Assembly: GCA_003611745.1 (NCBI GenBank)
Contig: RAYF01000051.1
Span: 1 to 39,183, forward strand
Direction: 5' to 3'
Length of the DNA: 39,183 nucleotides
DNA from: a bacterium D16-36
GTDB taxonomy: Bacteria; Bacillota; Clostridia; Lachnospirales; Lachnospiraceae
Shown: positions 33,561 to 39,183 of the stretch, in pieces
How the letters are laid out: the number at the start of each line of letters is the position of its first letter
How positions within the stretch are numbered: the first letter of the stretch is position 1
Notes under the pieces: model-generated
What the model was told of the DNA's origin: nothing
Seen by the model: the letters and a program-made list of their open reading frames with translations, nothing else
The model's database searches: none
Made by a program: the position numbers and the translations under genes

Positions 33561-33974
33561 ATGATTAAAAAAGCAGCAGCCGTAATGGCAGTGGTGACAA
33601 TGTTGGTAGCCGGGCCGGTTATGAATCATGTAACAGCAGAGGCAGCAGATTATAATTTTTCCATAACTACAATAACACAAGCAGATACTGCGCATAAGAA
33701 GACAAAAACTAACAATTTATCTACATGTAGCATTAATATTAAATCAGGGGTGATTTCTGGCTCCTTACATGTGAGTGCACGTCTGGTTCGTAAGAATGCA
33801 AATGGGTATCAAGTAAATGCGATGAGTGCATTAATGTATACATCGAATGGAAGCCAAACCGGAAAGTATGCATCTGGGGATGGTCTTAGAGGTGAAGATT
33901 ACTTTTTAGCGGCCAAGGTTAATGAGTCATCTAGATTTAATAGTACAGATTTAGTGTATAATTTTCAACCTTAA
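33561..33974 (+). CDS. Small secreted protein, unknown family
   Basis: A 137-aa protein with a clear signal peptide (MIKKAAAVMAVVTMLVAG..., likely cut after AEA at 28). The mature part of about 109 aa is rich in S, T, N and K, predicted beta-rich, with a single cysteine. Its layout (secreted, about 110 aa, followed by lipoprotein and ABC transporter genes) recalls DUF2712 or lactococcin-972-like loci, but I see no motif that proves this. GGAG lies six bases upstream. It is AT-rich compared with the window. As the first gene behind the AgrA-type promoter it may be a secreted effector, such as a bacteriocin, adhesin or toxin-like factor, which is inference. Confidence 0.75.
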   Translation: MIKKAAAVMAVVTMLVAGPVMNHVTAEAADYNFSITTITQADTAHKKTKTNNLSTCSINIKSGVISGSLHVSARLVRKNANGYQVNAMSALMYTSNGSQTGKYASGDGLRGEDYFLAAKVNESSRFNSTDLVYNFQP

Positions 33975-33991
33975 TATGTGTAAAGGAGAGA

Positions 33992-35230
33992 ATGATGAAA
34001 AGCAGAAGGACAATCATTAGTTTGATGTTAATAGCTGGGCTTCTTGTTCTTCTGGCATCCTGCAGTTCCCCCAAGGAGGAACCGCAGGATACATTAAGGA
34101 AGATAAGCCAGAGGGATTTACAACTTGGACATATTAAAGTTGAGCTTCTAGAAAAAGTATCGGTAGACGCAGACGTTACTCCATATAGTAAATATAAGGA
34201 TGGGTTAAATGCATATTATCTGGAAACTTCTTTTGATAACCATGGAGAATCAAATATTAAAAAGTATAAGAAGAAACCTATTATCTTTAACCAAGATATG
34301 GCTACAGTTACTAATCTGGTTGAAAAATATACTAAAGGAAAGTTTAGTGCTTCAAAAAGCAAAATAAATGTTTTGGAGAATGATTTGCAGCTGTTTGTTC
34401 CCTATGTTAATAAAGCTGAGAAGAATGGGGAGATTTATTCCTCTTGGTCTTTAAATAGTAAGAGGCAGTTTGCAGGAACGCAATTTCATTTTTTATCTTC
34501 TGAGGAAAGCAGTAGTTATGCGGAATTAGGAACACATATATTAAGAAATATTCCTATGTATAAAAAAGAAAATCTTGAGTTTATCAATTATAATACAATA
34601 ATTCAGCAGATGCAAGCATTAGCAGAGCAGATAACAGGACGGAAGATTTCTGATGAAATATACTGTATACCGATAACAGAAGAACTATATAAACAAGTAA
34701 CAAAAATATTAAATATGGAACAAGATGAGCTACCGTATTTAGGAGAATATTATATACTGATTATGTATTTTGACATTGACGGGTTGCCGTGGAAATTGAT
34801 CAATTATGCTATGCCAGAAAAAAATGGTATGAAGTTATCTGATGATGTCATAGTTAACGAAGGTGAACTTTATAGCAAAAATGAATGGCCATTAGTTGTG
34901 GCCTATAATGTAGATGGCATTATAGATTTGCAATTAGATTCTTTTTTTATGCTTGGAGAGCCATATATAGAAAAGAAAAAGGTTTGTACGTTACAAAAGG
35001 TACTGGAACAAACAAGAGGTTATTTTCAGGATTTACTTTTGGAAAATTCTATTACCGTGTATGATATTTCTCTTGCTTATGATAGTTATTTTACAGATTC
35101 TAATGACGGGTTGATAGAAAATGTTGTCCGGCCATTTTGGACAGTAAAATATTGGAATGGGGAGAAAGCATATCAGTTGGTCTTTGATGCCTATTCAGGT
35201 AAATATGTTGCGGCAGGTGAGATAAATTGA
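33992..35230 (+). CDS. Lipoprotein, paralogue 1
   Basis: A 412-aa protein with a type II signal peptide and lipobox LASC (LVLLASCSS), so it is lipid-anchored on the outer face of the membrane. The body shares extended similarity with the next gene: ELLEKVSVDADVTPYSKYKDG, FDNHGES, RQFAGTQFHF, ITGRKISDEIY, YFDIDGLPWK, and the C-terminal SLAYDSYFTDSNDGLIENVV and PFWTVKYWNGEKAYQLVFDA, which looks PepSY-like. The function is unknown; binding or chaperoning an extracellular peptide or protein is possible. Markedly AT-rich, in contrast to its paralogue. ATG 33992 or 33995 follows AAAGGAGAG. Confidence 0.8.
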   Translation: MMKSRRTIISLMLIAGLLVLLASCSSPKEEPQDTLRKISQRDLQLGHIKVELLEKVSVDADVTPYSKYKDGLNAYYLETSFDNHGESNIKKYKKKPIIFNQDMATVTNLVEKYTKGKFSASKSKINVLENDLQLFVPYVNKAEKNGEIYSSWSLNSKRQFAGTQFHFLSSEESSSYAELGTHILRNIPMYKKENLEFINYNTIIQQMQALAEQITGRKISDEIYCIPITEELYKQVTKILNMEQDELPYLGEYYILIMYFDIDGLPWKLINYAMPEKNGMKLSDDVIVNEGELYSKNEWPLVVAYNVDGIIDLQLDSFFMLGEPYIEKKKVCTLQKVLEQTRGYFQDLLLENSITVYDISLAYDSYFTDSNDGLIENVVRPFWTVKYWNGEKAYQLVFDAYSGKYVAAGEIN

Positions 35231-35298
35231 CTTTTTTGAAATTATTTCTGAGTGCCGTTAGAGTTTAGAATATCACATCCTTAATCAAGGGAGGAGAA

Positions 35299-36522
35299 AT
35301 GATTAATAGAAGAACAATACTTAGCATAATACTAACCGGTATCCTTGTTCTTCTGCCATCCTGCAGTTCCCCGGAAGGGGAGCCGCAGGGTATATCAGGG
35401 GAGATAAGCCAGAAGGATATGGAAAATGGGCATATCAAAATGGAACTGATGGAAAAGGTATCGGTGGATGCAAAAGTGACGCCATACAGAAAATATCAGG
35501 ATGGTTTGCGTACATATTACTTGGAGCCGTCCATTGATAACCACGGGAAATCGGATTTAAAGGAATATAAGAAGAAGGCGGTGCTCTTTAATCAGGAGGC
35601 CGAAAAGATAACCGGGTTAATCGAACGGCATTCCAAGGGCGCATTTGATATATCAAAGAGGAAGTTAAAGGTGCGTGATGATGGGCAAGGTGCATTGCTG
35701 TCAATACCTTATAAAGCGGATAATGGTGAGAAAAAGATTGTGCGTTGCTCTTGGGCTTTGGACGATAATGGGCAATTTGCAGGAACAGAATTTTATTTTG
35801 AAGCCGACGGCGCGGAAGACCCATATACGCAAATAGGGGAGATCGCTCTGGATGATGCCCCAATGTATGGGGCAAAAGATTTTGGGTTTGCCGACTGCAG
35901 CACAGCGGCGGAGGAGATGCGTGCATTTGTTGAGCAGGTAACGGGCAGGAGAGTTTCGGAGGAGATGTACCGTATACCGATGACAGAAGAAGTGTATAAT
36001 GCGGTGACGGATAGACAGGAAATAGATAGGGGGAAGACGCCATATCCGGGGGAGTATTATACGTTTGTTATGTACTTTGATGTAGATGGGCTGCCGTGGA
36101 AGAGAGTCAAGGATGGTATAAGAGAGAAAAACGGGATGAAACTGGCGGAAGATATTTTGTTGTCCCAAGGCGATCTTTTCTGTAAGAATGAATGGCCGCT
36201 GATTGTGGCATATAATAAAGACGGCATTATGGAGCTTGTGCTGGATTCTTTTTTTAAGGTTAGTAAGCCTTACAGTGAAAGGCAGAAGGTTTGTACGCCG
36301 GGAGAGATATTAGATCAGGTAAAAGCATATTTTCAGGATATCCTTTTAAAAGTTCCGGTTACCATTTACGAGATATCGCTTGCCTATGACAGTTATTTTA
36401 CAGATCCGGAGGATGGCTTGATAGAAAATGTCGTCCGCCCATTCTGGATTGTAAGATACTGGGATGGGAAAAAGACAACCCAGCTGGTTTTTGATGCTTA
36501 TAACGGCAAATATATTGATTAG
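35299..36522 (+). CDS. Lipoprotein, paralogue 2
   Basis: A 407-aa protein with lipobox LPSC (LVLLPSCSS). It aligns along its length with the preceding lipoprotein (KVSVDAKVTPYRKYQDG, DNHGKSDLKEYKKKA, QFAGTEFYF, VTGRRVSEEMY, YFDVDGLPWKR, SLAYDSYFTDPEDGLIENVV, PFWIVRYWDGKK). So the pair arose by duplication or successive acquisition. GGGAGG stands just before ATG 35299. Codon use is much richer in G and C than in paralogue 1. It probably partners the ABC transporter encoded next, although a sensor or immunity role cannot be separated from sequence. Confidence 0.8.
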   Translation: MINRRTILSIILTGILVLLPSCSSPEGEPQGISGEISQKDMENGHIKMELMEKVSVDAKVTPYRKYQDGLRTYYLEPSIDNHGKSDLKEYKKKAVLFNQEAEKITGLIERHSKGAFDISKRKLKVRDDGQGALLSIPYKADNGEKKIVRCSWALDDNGQFAGTEFYFEADGAEDPYTQIGEIALDDAPMYGAKDFGFADCSTAAEEMRAFVEQVTGRRVSEEMYRIPMTEEVYNAVTDRQEIDRGKTPYPGEYYTFVMYFDVDGLPWKRVKDGIREKNGMKLAEDILLSQGDLFCKNEWPLIVAYNKDGIMELVLDSFFKVSKPYSERQKVCTPGEILDQVKAYFQDILLKVPVTIYEISLAYDSYFTDPEDGLIENVVRPFWIVRYWDGKKTTQLVFDAYNGKYID

Positions 36523-36590
36523 CAGAGTTTGCCGGCAGAGGGCAAGGGGAGATATGGGTTAGGTTTTTAGCAGGAAAGGATAATGAACTG

Positions 36591-37382
36591 ATGCGGTGTA
36601 AGTGTGCGAAGTTTTTTGGAATGTTAAAGCAGGAGTTTGTCAGGGTATTGATACAGCCGTGGTTCTGGATTGCAGCACTTGGAGGTGCGGTTTTGCAGTT
36701 TGTCTGTATGCTTGGCAATGGGGAGGTTTATCAGATGGTATTTAGGCAGGGGGTGCGCTCTGTGTCAGTATGCTATATGATGGATCTTGCTTATTGGGAA
36801 AGTTTTCTGGCATATGTACCTTTTTGCCTGTATGCTTTTCCGTTTGTGGGAAGCGTGATTCAAGATGATAAATATAATCATATGGATATGCTGCTCCTGC
36901 GCTCAGGGCGTTTGACATATGCATTTGTCCAGACTGTGGTTACATTTCTTGGGGCGTTTTTTTGCCTGGCGGCAGCAGAGATGCTTTTTATGCTTGTGGT
37001 GCATTTTGGGCTTGGCCTGCCGTTTTATGACTCAGTGGGGCCGTACATGGCGGGCAATTTGCTGGCAATGTCTATACAGATGGGTATGCAGGCATCATTT
37101 TATGCAATAGCGGCGATGATGGTATCTTATATAGTGAAGGATATGCAGTTCGTAACGGTAGTTCCGATGGTGCTTCTGTATTTTACAATGTATTTCCTAA
37201 ATGCATCTGCTACGCCTCTCCCCAAATGTGTGGATCCGAAAGGAATTTATATGCATAACTGGGGAATGTTTACGGGGGACGATGCCGCCCAGTGTATCTA
37301 TGCTGTTTTCTTTACTGTCATGGTGGTATTTGTGGCCGGTTTTTTCTTGTATTTCATATTGAAACGGCGGGTGAGGGAGTGA
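36591..37382 (+). CDS. ABC-2-type permease subunit 1
   Basis: A 263-aa membrane protein with about six spans (near 22-42, 70-90, 105-135, 155-182, 187-205, 232-257) and short loops, as in ABC-2-type exporter permeases. No conserved catalytic residues are expected. A Cys/Lys-rich N-terminus (MRCKCAKFFGMLKQ) precedes the first span. AAAGGA stands about 12 bases upstream. The stop overlaps the start of the second permease by one base (TGATG), so the two subunits are made together, probably as a heterodimer driven by the ATPase 1 kb downstream. Confidence 0.75.
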   Translation: MRCKCAKFFGMLKQEFVRVLIQPWFWIAALGGAVLQFVCMLGNGEVYQMVFRQGVRSVSVCYMMDLAYWESFLAYVPFCLYAFPFVGSVIQDDKYNHMDMLLLRSGRLTYAFVQTVVTFLGAFFCLAAAEMLFMLVVHFGLGLPFYDSVGPYMAGNLLAMSIQMGMQASFYAIAAMMVSYIVKDMQFVTVVPMVLLYFTMYFLNASATPLPKCVDPKGIYMHNWGMFTGDDAAQCIYAVFFTVMVVFVAGFFLYFILKRRVRE

Positions 37383-38236
37383 TGGGATTGTTAATAAGTT
37401 TAAAAAAGACTTTATATGTATGGTGGTTTGAGCTGCGCTGCATTTTGCTTTCCAGCCGTTTTCTGGTTTTTTCGCTGGTTTCTTTCTTATTAGTACATTT
37501 TTATATGAGGGAGACATTGGAGTTTGCCAGAGACTATGATTTGAATATGTATCCGGCGGCTATTTCTTTTCTGTTTGCAGACGGGACTTTTTCCTGCCTT
37601 GGCATTTTGCTGGCTATCTTTATGCTTAGCGTGTTTCCGGTTACAAACCATTTGCAGCAGAATGTGTTGATTCAGAGTGGCTGCCACGTCTGGTGCACTG
37701 CACAGATGCTCACAATTATGTCTCTGGTTGTGATATGGCTGATGGAGCTGCAGATATTTGTCTGTGTATTGGTTGGTGGGCGGCTGGATTTTTCGGGATG
37801 GGGAAAAGTATGGGGCAGTTGTGCAAGCGGCACGGCAAGGGAGCTTGGCTATCTGGGGGCGCTGTCTGTCCCGAGGGATGTCCTTATGTCATACCAGCCG
37901 GGAGAGGCGGTGCTTTTGAGCATGCTCTTTGTGTTTCTGATGGCAGTCTTTTTTGGGGAATTTATTTTTTGCATTGACAGTATATGCAATCGGGCTGTAG
38001 GAGAAATTGTTCTGTCGGCATGGAGTTTTGGTTATTTAATCGTAGCTAATTTCCAGGACCTGCAGGGGGTGTGGCTCCTGCAGAAGCTGTCGCCAAAGAA
38101 TTGGCTTGATATAGGAAGGTATGTCGTATATTCGGGAGGTTTCCGGGAGGCAGTGTGCCTTATGTGCGGTTTGATTCTATTGCTCTTTATTGTAAATCAT
38201 ATATTAGTAAAGAAAAAGATAGTTATGATACAGTAA
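37382..38236 (+). CDS. ABC-2-type permease subunit 2
   Basis: A 284-aa membrane protein with about six hydrophobic spans (near 25-42, 60-88, 110-135, 175-205, 215-232, 255-277). The start at ATG 37382 lies in TGATG with GAGGGAG upstream; the longer open frame from 37292 lies inside the first permease gene. It is a likely partner of the first permease. The substrate is unknown; the operon suggests export of the secreted protein, of a peptide, or lipoprotein-linked self-protection. Confidence 0.75.
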   Translation: MGLLISLKKTLYVWWFELRCILLSSRFLVFSLVSFLLVHFYMRETLEFARDYDLNMYPAAISFLFADGTFSCLGILLAIFMLSVFPVTNHLQQNVLIQSGCHVWCTAQMLTIMSLVVIWLMELQIFVCVLVGGRLDFSGWGKVWGSCASGTARELGYLGALSVPRDVLMSYQPGEAVLLSMLFVFLMAVFFGEFIFCIDSICNRAVGEIVLSAWSFGYLIVANFQDLQGVWLLQKLSPKNWLDIGRYVVYSGGFREAVCLMCGLILLLFIVNHILVKKKIVMIQ

Positions 38237-38252
38237 TTGAAAAATGATTTTA

Positions 38253-38350
38253 AGGAACTGCCGCAAAGTAAATTTACTGGCTTTGATTTGGAAAATATCG
38301 TACATTAAAGCGTTTTCTGAAAAAGTGTAAATTAAATTTATACAGTTCCT
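38253..38350. repeat. Inverted repeat before the ABC ATPase gene
   Basis: AGGAACTG (38253-38260) and CAGTTCCT (38343-38350) bracket an AT-rich 82-base loop that contains AGTAAATTTACT (38266-38277) and another near-palindrome around 38325. It lies in the 131-base gap between the permease and ATPase genes. It may attenuate or protect the mRNA. Confidence 0.4.
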
Positions 38351-38367
38351 GAGAAAGGTTAAATAGA

Positions 38368-38997
38368 ATGGTAAAATTAGAGGGTGTTACTAAAACATTT
38401 AAAAAGGCCGTTGTGGTTCAGGAAGTTACGGCAGAGTTCAGGCAGGGAGAAATTACAGGTATTGTGGGGCGTAACGGCAGTGGTAAGACAGTCCTGTTTA
38501 AAATGATATGTGGCCTGCTCCAGCCGACAGCCGGAAAGATTACAGTGAATGGAAAGCAGATTGGAAAAGATGTGGATTTTCCTGAGAGTATTGGAGTGAT
38601 CATAGAGACACCGGGTTTCCTGCCGTTTCAGTCGGGTTACCGCAATTTAATGGAGATTGCCGGAATCAACCGTAAAATTAGTAAGGGAGAGGTAAGGGAA
38701 GCAATGAGGCAAGTGGGGTTAAATCCGGACAGCAGAAAGCCAGTGGGAAAGTATTCCCTTGGAATGAGGCAGCGTCTTGGGATTGCGCAGGCAATTATGG
38801 AAAATCCTGATGTGCTGGTGCTGGATGAGCCGATGAATGGCCTGGACGAAACTGGTGTAGAGGAAATACGGAAGCTGTTTCTTGGGCTGAAAGAGTCAGG
38901 CAGGACATTGTTGATTGCAAGCCATAATAAAGAGGACATTGAGGTGCTCTGTGATAAAGTATACCGAATGGACGGTGGGGTACTAAGCAATCTTTAA
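38368..38997 (+). CDS. ABC transporter ATPase
   Basis: A 209-aa nucleotide-binding subunit. Walker A is GRNGSGKT at 34-41, the Q-loop region follows, the signature is YSLGMRQRLGIAQ (near 131), Walker B plus D-loop is VLVLDEPMNGLD, and the switch histidine is in IASHNKED. The signature is LGMRQ rather than LSGGQ, common in ABC-2-type exporters for bacteriocin or antibiotic self-protection. AAAGG lies about 10 bases before the ATG. It should energise the two permeases encoded upstream. It is the last gene of the P3-type operon, followed by a terminator. Confidence 0.93.
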   Translation: MVKLEGVTKTFKKAVVVQEVTAEFRQGEITGIVGRNGSGKTVLFKMICGLLQPTAGKITVNGKQIGKDVDFPESIGVIIETPGFLPFQSGYRNLMEIAGINRKISKGEVREAMRQVGLNPDSRKPVGKYSLGMRQRLGIAQAIMENPDVLVLDEPMNGLDETGVEEIRKLFLGLKESGRTLLIASHNKEDIEVLCDKVYRMDGGVLSNL

Positions 38998-39024
38998 TAC
39001 TACGGCGGTTTAATAGCTTTTAAT

Positions 39025-39074
39025 GGGGCTGAATAAAAAGTAAAAATTTTTGAAGACTTTTTATTTGGCCCCTC
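39025..39074 (+). terminator. Terminator of the secreted-protein/ABC operon
   Basis: GGGGC, then a paired segment through AATAAAAAGT (39025-39041), pairs with ACTTTTTATT and GGCCCC (39056-39072), about 17 bp with two G-T pairs, followed by CTCGTTTTA. Confidence 0.8.
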
Positions 39075-39079
39075 GTTTT

Positions 39080-39183
39080 ATATATTAGGAAAGTTCTCGG
39101 TGTGTAGTGGTGCACCAACAATAAATGCAAAGAACTTTAGTTCTTTAGCATTTTTGCTAGGGCACAAGCGAAGTCTGTGCCCT
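39080..39183 (+). repeat. Dispersed structured repeat, copy 3 (reaches the window edge)
   Basis: It follows a T-run, then TATATTAGGAAAGTTCTCGG and TGTGTAGTGG, as in copy 1. AAATGC plus AAAGAAC pairs with GTTCTTT plus GCATTT (one bulge), then comes TGCTAGGGCACAAGCGAAGT. The final stem TGTGCCCT closes at the last base of the window, so the T-run beyond is not visible. Confidence 0.75.

Noticed and set aside
1-39183. CRISPR arrays, tRNA genes, insertion sequences or attachment sites
   Set aside because: No regularly spaced repeats, cloverleaf, transposase or integrase were recognised anywhere in the window.

Overview
The window is chromosomal DNA of a spore-forming, low-to-mid GC Firmicute, most likely a Lachnospiraceae member (Clostridia). 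Grounds: strong AAGGAGG ribosome sites, sigma-A promoters with 17-base spacers, a MecA adaptor, a SipL-type SPOCS/LysM spore-coat morphogenesis protein, a DUF4250 gene next to murG, a T-box-controlled ileS of the type 2 class, and a clostridial agrBD system. No tRNA, rRNA, CRISPR, integrase or transposase was seen.

Layout. 1-5.7 kb: uvrB, two small unknown genes, a LacI-family regulator and, convergent to it, an HD-GYP protein. 5.9-9.5 kb: an iron-dependent alcohol dehydrogenase and a membrane HD-GYP/GGDEF protein. 9.5-11.1 kb: a 2[4Fe-4S] ferredoxin, a DUF1858 protein and mecA (minus). 11.1-12.3 kb: a gene-poor stretch with one 77-codon gene and several possible microproteins. 12.3-16.9 kb: cell-envelope and housekeeping genes (GH18/SH3 protein, CwlD-like amidase, threonylcarbamoyl-AMP synthase, a degenerate low-molecular-weight phosphatase, rpiB). 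17-25.5 kb: ilvE, sipL (minus, with a sigma-E-like promoter), a chemoreceptor, a GNAT acetyltransferase, DUF4250 and murG (minus), and an FAD-dependent dehydrogenase. 25.5-29.2 kb: ileS with an Ile-specific T-box leader.

29.3-39.1 kb is the most interesting part: a complete agr-type quorum-sensing locus and an apparent target operon. On the minus strand are agrA (LytTR response regulator), agrC (GHKL histidine kinase), a short agrD (52 aa, proposed thiolactone core C-S-W-H-Y) and agrB (membrane peptidase). Across a small XRE regulator lies a plus-strand run of a secreted protein, two paralogous lipoproteins, two ABC-2-type permeases and one ABC ATPase. The agrDB promoter and the promoter of this operon share an identical 29-base block. 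Both have ATTTTACCC-type 9-base direct repeats with 12 bases between them, directly followed by a -35 box, and both have an overlong 20-base -35/-10 spacer. This is the layout of the staphylococcal agr P2/P3 pair, so the system probably senses its own cyclic peptide and then switches on both its own signal genes and the secreted-protein/lipoprotein/ABC module. A third promoter, for agrAC, carries two exact TATCTTGATA palindromes one to two helical turns apart and is a candidate target of the XRE protein.

A dispersed structured repeat ending in an intrinsic-terminator-like hairpin occurs three times: between the T-box and ileS, upstream of agrA, and after the ABC operon at the window edge.
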